DNA of 64,000 nt from Schlegelella_A sp036496385 (GCA_036496385.1 DASXLD010000066.1:1-64000), one strand, 5' to 3'; shown: positions 1-9,023, numbered from the stretch's first letter. The notes: generated by a model from the letters alone, not told the origin. Translations and numbers: made by a program.

Positions 1-94
1 GTCCGCCCGCAGGCAGCATGAGACGCGAGGAACGCGGCGCAACGCGCCTGAAACGCTCGAAGCGCAGGCGTCCTTACGGGTCGATGCGGTTTGA

Positions 95-346
95 CCGGCT
101 GAACGTGATCGCGCTTTCACGTTGTTCAGACCTTCCCTAGCCGGCGAATTCAGCTACGCAGACATCGCGTTCTACATGGCACAGTTCTTCGCCGCACGTC
201 ACACCGTACCGATGACAAGCCGGTATCCGGGTCTCCTCGGGTGGCGCAAGCGCATGTCTGGTCGACCTCCCGTCAGGCTTGTCGTCACCGCAATGGCGGA
301 CTACCTCCGCGGCGAAGGTCGTGTCGTGCCCGAGATGGGTGGATGA
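95..346 (+). pseudogene. Glutathione S-transferase C-terminal remnant
   Basis: The open frame after an in-frame stop at 92-94 encodes a peptide that matches the alpha-helical C-terminal half of bacterial glutathione S-transferases. Visible hallmarks are the helix with FSYADIAFYMAQ, the segment LLGWRKRMSGRPPVR, and the closing helix with MADYLRGEGR. The thioredoxin-fold N-terminal half that binds glutathione is missing: the 94 bases visible upstream do not encode it in this frame, and the frame is cut by the stop. The only start available in the open frame is a TTG at 122, with no convincing ribosome binding site. I read this as the decayed tail of a GST gene. It could instead be a gene with a frameshift near 90 whose 5' part lies left of the window. 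Confidence 0.6.
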
Positions 347-492
347 GTTCACCGAGCCGATGGCGATCTGCCGAGCTGCTCGTCATCGCGTTCTCGATCC
401 CGAGCTCCAGCAGCAAGAACCAGGGGCTGGCACGTGCCTGCATTGGCTCCGCGATCGCTGTGCTCGCCGCTCCCGAAGACGTTAGGAGACTT

Positions 493-828
493 ATGCTCTT
501 CCCCCTGCGCTCGTCGTTGATCACCCTTCTCTTCCTGGTGTCGCTTCTCGCAGGCTGTGACATCGCGTCGCAAATGGAGGAGTCGGCCAGCCATGCGATA
601 CCCATCGAGGCGGAAATCGAAAGCGCCGTAGGCAAGAAACCGACCGTGATCAGCGTATCCACCGGCCCCATCCTCGTAGTGACGGTCCAGTTCTCGGAAG
701 TGCCGTCTCTTCTCGTGCCATCGATCGAGGCCATCGCCCGCGCAGCGATCGTCCGCGAGTTCAAGAAGGAGCCCGACATGCTGACCATTGCATTCGTCTA
801 CGAGAAGCATCCGTTGGCATCTTCTTGA
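493..828 (+). CDS. Small lipoprotein of unknown function
   Basis: A 111-residue protein. The start is the ATG at 493, preceded by AGGAGA. A longer open frame runs back to 241, but its first part has no coding character. The N-terminus is a lipoprotein signal: a short hydrophobic helix ending in the lipobox LLAGC (Cys about residue 18), so the mature protein should be lipid-anchored in the envelope. The mature part is about 90 residues, mixed alpha/beta in appearance, with no catalytic motif I recognise. It lies alone between the GST remnant and a secreted cupin gene that follows after about 160 bases. The signal is seen directly; I know of no function. Confidence 0.7.
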   Translation: MLFPLRSSLITLLFLVSLLAGCDIASQMEESASHAIPIEAEIESAVGKKPTVISVSTGPILVVTVQFSEVPSLLVPSIEAIARAAIVREFKKEPDMLTIAFVYEKHPLASS

Positions 829-991
829 AGGACGGCCGGTACGCACGTCCGATCGGCTTCGCGCCAGTCACACGCTGAGGCCTGAACCTTTCATAGAGCG
901 GGCGTTCCAAAGGAGCTTCACGCACCTTGGGCGGCTCATCTCAAGCCTCAGTATCACGAGTTCGCCAAGCAGCATTTCGCAGGAGGATTGC

Positions 992-1582
992 ATGCATCGA
1001 ATCATGTCTCTTCTGGTCGGCACGGCCGTCTTGGTCCTTGCGTCGGCGTCCGCGGCGCAGCAGGCGCTCGTCATCCGCCCGTTGGCCGAGCGCAAGGTTG
1101 CCGACCTGCCGAGTGGCGAGCTCTTCTGGCGCATTGAAAACTATCCCTCCAAGGAAGCCGCGCAGGCCGCAGCTGGAAGCTGGTCGCTGGTCGCCGAGGC
1201 GGCGGGCAAGGTTTGGCTCTTCACGCTCGGCCCCCGAGGAGGGTCGTCACCAGGAGGCACGAAGGTGACCGAGGTCGGGCCGATCGCCCGCGTTTCTGCT
1301 CCGCAGTACCTGCTTCGCATCAACGAGGCGAGCGGGCCGCCCGGAAGCGTCACCCCGGTGCACAGCCATCCCGGCTCCGAAGCGTTCTACGTCCTGGCCG
1401 GAGAGCAAAGCATCCGCGGTGCCCATGGAACCATGGTCGTGAAGGCCGGTACACCGGAGCCAGGCCATGGCGCCGCCATGCCGATGCAGGTCTCCAGCAG
1501 CGGTTCCAGCGAGCTTCAATCGCTGGTCATGTTCGTCGTCGATGCCACCCAGCCGTTCTCTTCCCCGGCGTCGCTGCCGTAG
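992..1582 (+). CDS. Secreted cupin-domain protein
   Basis: A 196-residue protein starting at the ATG at 992, eight bases after an AGGAGG ribosome binding site. Frames reaching back to 788 are non-coding upstream extension. Residues 1-22 form a cleavable signal peptide ending ASASAAQ. The rest is a single cupin barrel: the metal-binding motif appears as VHSHPGSEAFYVLAGE, a typical H-x-H-x(3,4)-E cupin box, followed by a degenerate second box around GHGAAMPM. Such proteins bind a metal or small ligand in the periplasm; the substrate cannot be read from the sequence. It converges with the serine-hydrolase-like lipoprotein gene, 39 bases away. Two more cupin-fold genes lie within 5 kb. Confidence 0.8.
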   Translation: MHRIMSLLVGTAVLVLASASAAQQALVIRPLAERKVADLPSGELFWRIENYPSKEAAQAAAGSWSLVAEAAGKVWLFTLGPRGGSSPGGTKVTEVGPIARVSAPQYLLRINEASGPPGSVTPVHSHPGSEAFYVLAGEQSIRGAHGTMVVKAGTPEPGHGAAMPMQVSSSGSSELQSLVMFVVDATQPFSSPASLP

Positions 1583-1621
1583 GCCAAGGCAGAGCGAGTC
1601 TTGGCGCGGCCGACGCCGGAG

Positions 1622-2638
1622 CTACTGCGGCGTCGCGGTGACGTAGGCCTTGCGGATCAAGCGGCCGCAATAGACCGAAGAGATCGCCCCGGCCGTGGCA
1701 TTGCGCGCCAGCACGCCGTAGAGAGTTTTGGTGTGATCGATCCAGGGATAGAAGCCGAACGCGCCGGGGCTGCTGAAGGCGCCGTCGCCGACTGCAGGGT
1801 CGTCCTCGACCCAGTGGCCGATCGAGTAGTGCCAGCTCTCGCCCGGCGGGCTGGGCGTGAACTTGGCGTTGCCACAGGTCGCCGGATTGGTGCAGACGGA
1901 GTGGGTGCCGAGCACGTCGTGCATCGTCAGGTCGCCGCGAACGATCTTGCGCAGCAGCGCGGCGTAGTCGCTGGCGGTCATGGCCATGCCGCCGGCGAGC
2001 TGCGGCTCGAAGTAGGTGAAATTGATGTCGTTGCCGACCTGGCTGTGGATCTCGGTCGCGAGCCCGATGTTGTCGAGAGCGCCGAGGCCGTTGAGCGACG
2101 CATGCTTCTGCATGTGGCCGCCGCTGTAGAAAAACTGGCCGACATCGGCCGCGTTGAGGTTGCCGTTCTGGCCCATGTCGACGCACTGCTGCACCGTCTG
2201 CGTGGTCATCGGCATGCAGCTCAGGAAGCTGGTGTAGCCGCTCTGGAAGTTGAAGAACTGGATGTCGCTGGCGCTGAGCACGCCGCCGGTGCGCTGCACG
2301 AAGTAGGTCGAATAGAACCACTTCGACGCCGAGGCGATGCTCATCTTGGTGGTCGCGGTGTAGACCGTCGGGTCGGTGCTGCTGTTGACGCTGCCCGAGA
2401 CGAGCGCGCCGCCGGCGTCGCCGATTTCCCAGTAGAACGGGCGCACCGTGGTGCAGGCGTTGCTGGTGCTGTTCGCCGTGGCCGTCGCCGCGGCGGCGGC
2501 GGTGGTGGGCGGCACGGGCGCGGGCGCCGCAGCATCGCTGCCACCGCCGCCGCAGCCGGCGACGAGCAGCGCAGCGAGCACGCCGATCGCAGGCATCGCC
2601 GGACGCGAACGGCGCGCAGCACGAAATTTGCAACTCAT
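1622..2638 (-). CDS. Serine-hydrolase-like (beta-lactamase fold) lipoprotein
   Basis: A 338-residue protein. The start (ATG complementary to 2636-2638) has GGAGAG upstream; the open frame beyond it is not coding. Residues 14-29 form a lipoprotein signal ending LLVAGC, followed by a Gly/Ala/Pro/Thr-rich linker to about residue 60. The mature domain shows a penicillin-binding-type S-x-x-K motif (SASK, residues 103-106) and a Tyr-containing motif YSGG near 171, placed as in class C beta-lactamase-like hydrolases. A segment HYSIGHWV could be the third element. The family acts on peptides, esters or beta-lactams in the periplasm; the substrate is unknown. Several Cys residues suggest disulfides. 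The match rests on motifs only. Confidence 0.65.
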   Translation of the reverse strand: MSCKFRAARRSRPAMPAIGVLAALLVAGCGGGGSDAAAPAPVPPTTAAAAATATANSTSNACTTVRPFYWEIGDAGGALVSGSVNSSTDPTVYTATTKMSIASASKWFYSTYFVQRTGGVLSASDIQFFNFQSGYTSFLSCMPMTTQTVQQCVDMGQNGNLNAADVGQFFYSGGHMQKHASLNGLGALDNIGLATEIHSQVGNDINFTYFEPQLAGGMAMTASDYAALLRKIVRGDLTMHDVLGTHSVCTNPATCGNAKFTPSPPGESWHYSIGHWVEDDPAVGDGAFSSPGAFGFYPWIDHTKTLYGVLARNATAGAISSVYCGRLIRKAYVTATPQ

Positions 2639-2932
2639 CGAAGGGACTCTCCAGAAGGGACGATGGCGTCCGGGAGCGGTCGCGGAAATTCGTCTGCGCC
2701 GCTGATGCCGTTGCGTACTGTTGCGGGCGGCAAATCGGATGCCGCGACGGTCGGGGCAGTCGGCAAGCGAATCGCCAGCTCGACTCCAGACCTTGCGCCA
2801 CCACGGGAAGGGCTTGTATTGTATTCGGCAGCAAGCTTGCAGGGGTCGCTGCCACTTGTCGCAAGATTTCGGCGCGGTAAAGGTCGGTGAAGTCCCCGGT
2901 CTGCTGAAGTCAGGCACCACGAACACAGCCAC

Positions 2933-3496
2933 ATGTCTGCTCTCGAAACTTTCATCGAACACGCGGCCGCGTGCACGCGTGATCGCCCCGATCCTGCCGA
3001 TTGCGTGCTGACGCTCGCGCCGTTGATGCTCTCAATGATCGACGGTGCGCCCGGATTTCTCGAGCCACGGCACTATCGGGATCATCCGGGTCACTACTCG
3101 CGCAACCTCGTCTACGACGCACCGGACGCAAGCCTGTCGCTCTACACCATCGTCTGGTCGCCGGGCCAGTGGACGCCGGTGCACGACCATGGCAGCTGGG
3201 GCGTGGTCGGCGTGCTGGAGGGAGTGCTCGAGGAGCGCAGCTACGTCCGCCTGTCACCCGATCGCGGCGCCGACGAAGGCATCGATCTCGTTCGCGGAGG
3301 CGTCATCCTGCTCGGGCGCGGAGCCGTCACGACCTTCGTCCCCAACCCCGATCACATCCACGTCACCGGTGTTCCGCTCGAAAGGTCCCGCGCCGTCAGT
3401 CTGCATCTCTACGGCCGAATGATGAACAGCTTCAACACCTATGACGTTGCCGCGGGCACACGGCGGCGCGTGACGGTCGACCACAACGAAAGCTGA
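2933..3496 (+). CDS. Cysteine dioxygenase family (thiol dioxygenase) protein
   Basis: A 187-residue cytoplasmic protein with the fold of type I cysteine dioxygenases, which use Fe(II) and O2 to oxidise cysteine or 3-mercaptopropionate to the sulfinate. The iron-binding cupin motif is HDHGSWGVVGVLEG, with metal ligands expected at His84 and His86 and the third at His141 or His143 in PDHIHVTG. The position that carries the Cys-Tyr crosslink Cys in eukaryotic enzymes is Gly, as in bacterial homologues. Length is normal for bacterial members. The preceding 294 bases hold no gene. It is followed at 20 bases by an ABM-domain gene and may be co-transcribed with it. Cysteine and mercaptopropionate specificity cannot be separated here. 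Confidence 0.78.
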   Translation: MSALETFIEHAAACTRDRPDPADCVLTLAPLMLSMIDGAPGFLEPRHYRDHPGHYSRNLVYDAPDASLSLYTIVWSPGQWTPVHDHGSWGVVGVLEGVLEERSYVRLSPDRGADEGIDLVRGGVILLGRGAVTTFVPNPDHIHVTGVPLERSRAVSLHLYGRMMNSFNTYDVAAGTRRRVTVDHNES

Positions 3497-3516
3497 GTCG
3501 GAACAAAGAAGCACGC

Positions 3517-3822
3517 GTGGGAGAGTTCACCGTGGAAGTATTTGTATTTGCCCGACCTCACGCTCGTGCCGGCGCGCAAGACGATGTTCGCCAGGCGATG
3601 CAGGAAGTACAGGCCCCGACATGGAAGGAGCCGGGCTGCCTCGCCTATCCGGCATTTCGCTCGGTCCGGGACCCCAGCGAGTTCTACATCCACTCCCGCT
3701 GGCGAGATGTTGCGTCGTTCGAGCGCCATGCCGAGCTGGCTCACACCGTGCGGTTCGTGGAGCGCGTCGCGCCCCTGCTCGACCACCCGTTCAAAGTCTC
3801 TTTGGCAGAACAGCTGTGGTAA
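3517..3822 (+). CDS. ABM-domain (antibiotic biosynthesis monooxygenase family) protein
   Basis: A 101-residue protein starting with GTG, though an in-frame GTG at 3532 is also possible. It has the layout of the dimeric alpha+beta barrel ABM family: an N-terminal strand (EVFVFARP), a helix with RQAMQEVQAPTWKEPGCLAYPAFRS split by the usual loop, the strand FYIHSRW, and the helix SFERHAELAHTVRFVE. Members are small cofactor-free monooxygenases or degrade reactive quinones; many have no known substrate. Its last bases overlap the putative GTG start of the following GFA-AHSA1 gene by 7 nucleotides, which suggests translational coupling. Confidence 0.75.
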   Translation: MGEFTVEVFVFARPHARAGAQDDVRQAMQEVQAPTWKEPGCLAYPAFRSVRDPSEFYIHSRWRDVASFERHAELAHTVRFVERVAPLLDHPFKVSLAEQLW

Positions 3823-4712
3823 TCGTTTCGACAACTGCAATCCCAGGCAGCTGCCTCTGCGGTGGTGTCCGCTTCGAAGTGGATCCGCCCTTCATTCGAG
3901 CCGGACACTGTCATTGCTCCAGGTGCAGGAAGCACTCGGGAACGTTCGGACTGACGCAGGTCCGCGTCGAGCGAAAGCAGTTCCGCCTGCAAAGCGGCGC
4001 GGACTTGATTCGGGTGTTCGGCAAGAACCAGGGTGCGGTCAAGGCGTTCTGTTCCGTCTGCGGCTCGAGCCTGTTCGGCGGGACCTGGCCCGACGGTCCG
4101 CAGGTCTCCATTCGCATGGGCAGCTTCGACGCCGACCCTGGTATCCGTCCGCAGTTCCATACCTACATCGGATCGCGCGCTGCCTGGGATGAGATCATCG
4201 ATGACTTGCCGCAATTCCACGATGCCTGGACAGCAGGCCACCCTCCACTTGCCGAAGGAGTTCCCGACATGCCCGGAACCGTTCGTCTGCACCGCGTTCT
4301 CCGTGCCAAACCGGAAAAGGTCTATCGCGCCTTCCTCGATGCCGGCGCCATGGCGAAGTGGCTTCCGCCCCATGGATTCGTCTGCAAGGTTCACCACCTC
4401 GACGCAAGGGTGGGCGGCGGCTTCAAGATGTCGTTCGAGAACTTCTCGAATGGCCAGACCCATTCCTTCGGCGGGACGTATCGGAAGCTGGTGCCGGGCG
4501 AGTTCATCCAGTACAGCGACAAATTCGACGATCCGAATCTTGCCGGCGAGATGCTGGTTTCGGTCACGTTGAAGCCCGTTTCCTGCGGCACCGATCTCAG
4601 CGTCGAGCAATCGGGGCTGCCTGACGTGATCCCGCTCGAGATGTGCTATCTGGGCTGGCAGGAATCGCTCAGCCAGCTCGCAAACCTTGTCGAGCCCGAG
4701 ATCGCGGGCTAG
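3816..4712 (+). CDS. GFA (CENP-V) domain fused to AHSA1/SRPBCC domain
   Basis: A continuous 298-residue frame joins two domains normally made as separate proteins. Residues about 10-130 form a GFA domain with all zinc-site cysteines: CLCGG (Cys13, Cys15), CHCSRC (Cys32, Cys34, Cys37) and FCSVCG (Cys79, Cys82). GFA proteins bind glutathione and were linked to formaldehyde adducts. From about residue 155 an AHSA1-type SRPBCC domain begins (RLHRVLRAKPEKVYRAFLD, then GGTYRKLVPGE), a hydrophobic-ligand-binding fold. An ATG at 4269 with GGAG upstream sits at the junction, so the second domain may also be made alone. No stop or frameshift separates them. The start is taken as the GTG at 3816 overlapping the upstream gene; upstream frame is out-of-frame ABM sequence. 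Confidence 0.78.
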   Translation: MVIVSTTAIPGSCLCGGVRFEVDPPFIRAGHCHCSRCRKHSGTFGLTQVRVERKQFRLQSGADLIRVFGKNQGAVKAFCSVCGSSLFGGTWPDGPQVSIRMGSFDADPGIRPQFHTYIGSRAAWDEIIDDLPQFHDAWTAGHPPLAEGVPDMPGTVRLHRVLRAKPEKVYRAFLDAGAMAKWLPPHGFVCKVHHLDARVGGGFKMSFENFSNGQTHSFGGTYRKLVPGEFIQYSDKFDDPNLAGEMLVSVTLKPVSCGTDLSVEQSGLPDVIPLEMCYLGWQESLSQLANLVEPEIAG

Positions 4713-4719
4713 GGATCGC

Positions 4720-5187
4720 ATGCCGGACCCCAACTTCACCCCGCCGCAAGCGGAGGTTCGCGACACTCCCAAGCCCAAAGGTTCGGCGATCAAGGGGGTT
4801 CTTGCCGGCCTGGCGGTCGATGTCGCTGGCACCGTAGCGTTCGGCGTCCTCCTGAGCGTTACCTACGGTGCCATCCTCGCCGCCTCGGGGCAAGGCGAAC
4901 AGGAAATCCGGGCCGCACTCGCCGAAGGCGACTCGAATTCCATCTTCACCGCGATCGGTGTCGTCGGCGGCTGCGCGTTCTCGATTCTGGGTGGCTATGT
5001 CTGCGAACGTGTGGCGCGGCAGCGCAACTACCGTGCAGGAGCGGTCCTGGGCGGCGTCAGCGTGGCGCTCGGCCTGGTCCTCGGGGCTGTCAGCCTGCCG
5101 TGGGCGGAAAACCTGCTGCTGGCGTTTCTCACCGTCGGCTCGGTTCTGCTCGGCACGCGCCTCGCTCTGGAACGCCACCCGCTCTAG
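4720..5187 (+). CDS. Small four-helix membrane protein, unknown function
   Basis: A 155-residue protein, ATG at 4720, seven bases after the previous stop with GGGAT as a weak ribosome site. Four hydrophobic segments are visible: residues about 22-50, 75-100, 107-127 and 130-150. The N-terminus is a proline-rich cytoplasmic tail. The segments are rich in Gly and Ala (VVGGCAFSILGGYV, AGAVLGGVSVALGLVLGAV), as in compact inner-membrane bundles. A charged loop (GQGEQEIRAALAEGD) joins helices one and two. I recognise no family. Spacing suggests it belongs to the same transcript as the GFA-AHSA1 gene. Confidence 0.65.
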   Translation: MPDPNFTPPQAEVRDTPKPKGSAIKGVLAGLAVDVAGTVAFGVLLSVTYGAILAASGQGEQEIRAALAEGDSNSIFTAIGVVGGCAFSILGGYVCERVARQRNYRAGAVLGGVSVALGLVLGAVSLPWAENLLLAFLTVGSVLLGTRLALERHPL

Positions 5188-5265
5188 ACGTGCGGCGCCA
5201 GCGAATTCGCGCCGGTAGGCATACTGATGTCGCGAATCCCGAAAGTTCCAAGACCGGAGACAAAC

Positions 5266-5727
5266 ATGCGCCTGAACACCACCGTTGCCCTGGCGCTCGC
5301 CTTCGTGGCCGGGCTCGTCGCTTCGCCTTTCGCGCAGCACGCCCTCTCCGATGCCCGCGCGGAAGCCGCGCCGCTCGCCCCGGCGATGATCGACCTGATG
5401 TCGCTCAAGCACGGCGATCTTCCGGCGACTGCCAATCCCGAGATGAACGCACGCGGTCTCGTCACCACCGACAACGCGACGATCGGCATCCAGTCGGGCA
5501 ACGTCGCCAAGCACATGCATCCGAAGACCGACGAGATCCAGTACATCATCGAAGGCAGCGGCGCCATGTGGCTCGGCGGTGAACGCAAGGAATTCAAGCC
5601 GGGAACGTTGATCATCATTCCGAAGGGCACCGCTCATGGCGGCACCCTGGTGACGAGCGGCCCGGTCAAGGCGATCGCGATCAAGATTCCGCCGCAGCCG
5701 AAAGACGACGTGGTTCTCCTCAACTGA
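5266..5727 (+). CDS. Secreted single-domain cupin protein
   Basis: A 153-residue protein starting at the ATG at 5266 after CCGGAGACAAAC. Residues 1-22 are a signal peptide (hydrophobic stretch TVALALAFVAGLVASPFA). The mature part is one cupin barrel: first box around HMHPKTDEIQYIIEGSG, with His-x-His and Glu in register, and second box PKGTAHGG supplying a further His. A complete metal site therefore seems present. Periplasmic cupins of this size are mostly uncharacterised. Its box is closer to consensus than that of the gene at 992. The next gene follows after 37 bases on the same strand. Confidence 0.78.
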   Translation: MRLNTTVALALAFVAGLVASPFAQHALSDARAEAAPLAPAMIDLMSLKHGDLPATANPEMNARGLVTTDNATIGIQSGNVAKHMHPKTDEIQYIIEGSGAMWLGGERKEFKPGTLIIIPKGTAHGGTLVTSGPVKAIAIKIPPQPKDDVVLLN

Positions 5728-5764
5728 GCCGACACGTGCGGCCACGTCCGCTCGAGGTTCCTCC

Positions 5765-6142
5765 ATGGCCCGCGAAGTTCACGGCTCTCCGTCCTGGCGC
5801 GAGAACGTGGAAGCGCAGAACTTTCCCGCCGCCGAGTCCTACCTCGGTCTGATCTGGCCGCCGAAGGAGGTCAAAAGACTCGTCGCCGCACTGAAGGCGG
5901 CCAAGCCATCCCAGTTCAAGGCGAAGGACATCTTCCGTGCTTCCAGGTTGTCGTTGCTCGGGGTCAGCAACCATCACGTCGAGAAAGACCGTCTGAGGAT
6001 CCGGCAAGGGATCGCACTCTCCCCGATCCTTCTCGTGCGCGATGAAGCCAACGCAAGAGTCGTGATCGCCGACGGCTATCACAGACTGTGTGCGGTGTAT
6101 GGCTTCGACGAGGATGCGCTCGTGCCGTGCCGGATCGTCTAG
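5765..6142 (+). CDS. ParB/sulfiredoxin-like small protein
   Basis: A 125-residue soluble protein; ATG at 5765 after GAGGTTCCTCC, a weak site. The C-terminal third carries PILLVRDEANARVVIADGYHRLCA, split by the sheet of the ParB/Srx-type nucleotide-binding fold; the GYHRL box matches the G-x-H-R core of that superfamily. The N-terminal half is helical and basic. Members include chromosome-partition ParB, sulfiredoxin and many small proteins of unknown role. There is no DNA-binding helix-turn-helix here and no parA neighbour, so a partition role is unlikely. It converges with the usher gene, 25 bases away. Confidence 0.65.
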   Translation: MAREVHGSPSWRENVEAQNFPAAESYLGLIWPPKEVKRLVAALKAAKPSQFKAKDIFRASRLSLLGVSNHHVEKDRLRIRQGIALSPILLVRDEANARVVIADGYHRLCAVYGFDEDALVPCRIV

Positions 6143-6167
6143 AACGCGGCGCTCGACGGCCACCGCC

Positions 6168-8909
6168 TCAATGCCCGCCCAGCCTCAGCTCGAGATCCTG
6201 GCCGTTGATGAAGTCGCCCTCCGGCGGCACCGTCACGGGCCGGTCGAGAACGCCGCCGAGTCCGAGCTTGGCCGCCTGATCAGGAGCGATGCGGATCGAA
6301 TACTTGCCGGGAATGACCTGGTGCAGCAGGTAGTAACCGTCGGGTGAGCTCTTCGTCGTCATGACCACGGCGCCCTTGTCGTCGACGAGTTCGAGACGCG
6401 CGTCGCCGATCTCGCGGCGGCCGGCCTTGTCGAGCAGATAGACGGTGCCGTCGATCTCGGAGGTCGCGACGACCGGAAATTCGATGATGTCGACGACGCC
6501 CGGTCGCGGCAGCACGCGAACGCCCGGCGTCATCGGCCTCCACTGCGGGTCTTCGAGCGTATCGGGGTCGAGCGCGATGTCGGTGTACTGGCCTGGAAGC
6601 AGCCGCCCGATGAAGTCGGTGCCGCTGCTGTCGGTGCGGCTCGGGTGGCGACCGCCGCCGTTGAAGATGAATCCGGCGTTCGAGATCAACTCCTCGTCGG
6701 GGTCGCGAACGCCGTTCATGTTGCGGTCGACGAAGGCGCGCGCCGAGACCGCGCCGGTGCCGGCGAGCGGCTGCGCATCGACGAGCCAGGCGCCGCTGCG
6801 CGGCTCGCGGCCGAGGGCGATGAAGAGTTGAACGCCGATCGTCAGCTCGTGATGGCTCGAATAGCTGGTGCTCAGCCCGAGCCCGAAGCGACCGAGGTTC
6901 TTCGTCAGGCCGAGCGAGCCGAGCGTGAGCGGCGAAGACGTCATGGAGCGCGTGATTCCGGCACTGATGCGGTAGGCGTCGCCCAGCGCCCGATCGCCGG
7001 TGAGCGCGAGGCTTTGCACCAATGGGTGCGGCGCCAGCTCGTAGCCGACCTGCGCGTTCAGGCCGACGTCCATGACGCGGCGGCTGAGTTGCAGGACGCC
7101 CTGCGTCGTGCTCACGCCGGCGGTATCCTGCCAGTCGAGGGTGTTCGAGACCGACGTTCCCTTGATCATCGTCGAGACGCGAGCCGAGACGTCGATGTTC
7201 TCGCCACCGCTGATGAGCTGGTCGCGTTGGGCGTTGAACGCGAGCGAGAGCGGCGGCAGCTTGTCCGCCTTGTAGGCGCCGACCGCGCGCACCGTGTCGC
7301 GAAAGCGGATGGCCTGCGACTCGGCGTCGAGCACGTCGCTCTTGAAATCGCCGTGCCGCTGCAGATGCGTGAGGTCGATCGAATAGCCGCCCAGGCGCGT
7401 CTTCGCGTCGAACTCGGCGAGCCAGCCGTCGCCCTCCGACTTGGTGAGCTGGGCGCTGAGGATCATCGACTCCAGGTAGCTGCGCACGCCGAGCTGGGCG
7501 TAGGCCATCTCTTTACCCGTCGTCAGGTCGGGCTTGCGCACCAGCGCGCCATTCACGGAGACGGCGCGGGTGATGCCGACGTCGACCTGGGCGACGTTGC
7601 GCGTGCCGCCGGTGACGATCTGCGAGGTGCTGCCGTCGGCGCGCTGCCCCACCACCGAATAGAACACCTCGCCCGGCTTGACGATCGAATGGTCGAGCAG
7701 GAAGCTGCGCCGCTCGACGCGCACCTGGCCGAGGGGGCCGTTGAAGACAAGGCGGAATTCGTTCGGCCCGAACGACAGCGGCAGGTCGTCGAACGCGTAT
7801 TGACCGTCGCTGCGCGACTGCTGGTAGGCCACGAGCGCGTCGTTGTAGTAGAGCGTGACATCCCAGCCCGGCGGCAGGTTGCCGCGCAGGTTTTGTCGGT
7901 CGAAGCTGGTCGGCTGGTCGAGCGGACGGTTGCTCACCGACACGCCGTTGCCCGTCGGGCTGCCGATCATCACGTTCGGAACGCTCGGCACGGTGATGCT
8001 GCCGATCGCAAACGACCGCGCGTGCAAAGGGCCGAGGAGCGCAGCGTCGGGGTCGTGCCGGCTGAGGGTGAGGCGAAAGTTGGGCGCCGAGATCTGGTCG
8101 GCGGTCAGCGTCTGCGTGCCGCCATGCAGCGAGACGTAGGCCGCTCCCTCCATGCCGAGCAGGTCGCCGGTGTAGTAGCCGGTGTACGTCAGGTTCGTGT
8201 CGTGGTGCTGGTGACCGAGGTCGGCCTGGTAGCCGAAGGTCTGGTCGATGAACGGGACGCCGACGATGCCGATCGGCGTCGTCACGTGCGGGTAGCCAGG
8301 GTCGTCGCCGCTGCCGCCGAGCGCGCGCAAGCGAGCGCCGTTCTCCTCGCGCTCCAGGCGCTCCTGCAGCGGCAGCCGCTCGCGCGGCTTGACGTCGAGC
8401 TCGAGCCGCGACAGCTGGACGGCGAGATCGAGCGGCAGCCAGTGCGCGAGAAGCTGGCTCGACACGTAGATGTCGTCGCCGATGACGGTCGCGAGGCGAG
8501 GCTCGAAGCTCTTGCTGCGCCCACCGACGGTCACCAACGACTCGTTGACGTCGAGCGCGAATTCGTGGTCCTCGCGGATCACGAAGCCGCTCGCCTTGCC
8601 TTCGCCCGGGTACACCGTGATCGCGAGGGTGAGCAGCCGCGCCAGCTCGCCGAGCGGCAGCAGGATGTGGCCGTCGTCCTGGTAGGCGGCGAAGCTGTCG
8701 GAAAGCAGGTGGCCGTCGAGCCGCACCTCGAGGACGAGCAGGTTCAGGTTCGCCTCGGTGCCGCCCTGGATGCGCGCCGCGACCGGCAACAGCGGTTGCG
8801 CCCGGATCGGTGCCGGGAGGACGAGACATAGCGCCAGACACATGGCTCCGAGGACAGGCCCCGAAGCCGACCATGGAGGATGCGTTCGGCCCGGCGACCG
8901 CAGCTTCAT
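6168..8909 (-). CDS. Fimbrial outer-membrane usher protein
   Basis: A 913-residue outer-membrane usher of the chaperone/usher pathway: the gated pore that receives chaperone-subunit complexes and assembles a surface fibre. Residues 1-38 include a signal peptide ending APIRAQ. An N-terminal periplasmic domain follows (LLVLEVRLDGHLL, GHILLPLGELARLL). The central region is a beta-barrel of amphipathic strands interrupted by a plug-like domain (RGNLPPGWDVTLYYNDALV, YAFDDLPLSFGPNEFRLVF), the classic usher signature. The C-terminal region holds two Ig-like segments (SARAFVDRNMNGVRDPDEE and DGTVYLLDKAGRREI), typical of the DUF4402-linked ushers. Length fits the family. It is the last gene of the fimbrial operon, 114 bases after the chaperone gene. 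Confidence 0.88.
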   Translation of the reverse strand: MKLRSPGRTHPPWSASGPVLGAMCLALCLVLPAPIRAQPLLPVAARIQGGTEANLNLLVLEVRLDGHLLSDSFAAYQDDGHILLPLGELARLLTLAITVYPGEGKASGFVIREDHEFALDVNESLVTVGGRSKSFEPRLATVIGDDIYVSSQLLAHWLPLDLAVQLSRLELDVKPRERLPLQERLEREENGARLRALGGSGDDPGYPHVTTPIGIVGVPFIDQTFGYQADLGHQHHDTNLTYTGYYTGDLLGMEGAAYVSLHGGTQTLTADQISAPNFRLTLSRHDPDAALLGPLHARSFAIGSITVPSVPNVMIGSPTGNGVSVSNRPLDQPTSFDRQNLRGNLPPGWDVTLYYNDALVAYQQSRSDGQYAFDDLPLSFGPNEFRLVFNGPLGQVRVERRSFLLDHSIVKPGEVFYSVVGQRADGSTSQIVTGGTRNVAQVDVGITRAVSVNGALVRKPDLTTGKEMAYAQLGVRSYLESMILSAQLTKSEGDGWLAEFDAKTRLGGYSIDLTHLQRHGDFKSDVLDAESQAIRFRDTVRAVGAYKADKLPPLSLAFNAQRDQLISGGENIDVSARVSTMIKGTSVSNTLDWQDTAGVSTTQGVLQLSRRVMDVGLNAQVGYELAPHPLVQSLALTGDRALGDAYRISAGITRSMTSSPLTLGSLGLTKNLGRFGLGLSTSYSSHHELTIGVQLFIALGREPRSGAWLVDAQPLAGTGAVSARAFVDRNMNGVRDPDEELISNAGFIFNGGGRHPSRTDSSGTDFIGRLLPGQYTDIALDPDTLEDPQWRPMTPGVRVLPRPGVVDIIEFPVVATSEIDGTVYLLDKAGRREIGDARLELVDDKGAVVMTTKSSPDGYYLLHQVIPGKYSIRIAPDQAAKLGLGGVLDRPVTVPPEGDFINGQDLELRLGGH

Positions 8910-9023
8910 TGGCCACAGTCTGTGATCGCGCGAGCCCGCGCGATCGCTGGAACAACGGGCGGGAAGGCGCCTAGAAGCCGGTTGCGCCGGTCGCGGTCAG
9001 GCGGAGATGCGCTCTATGCGGAT

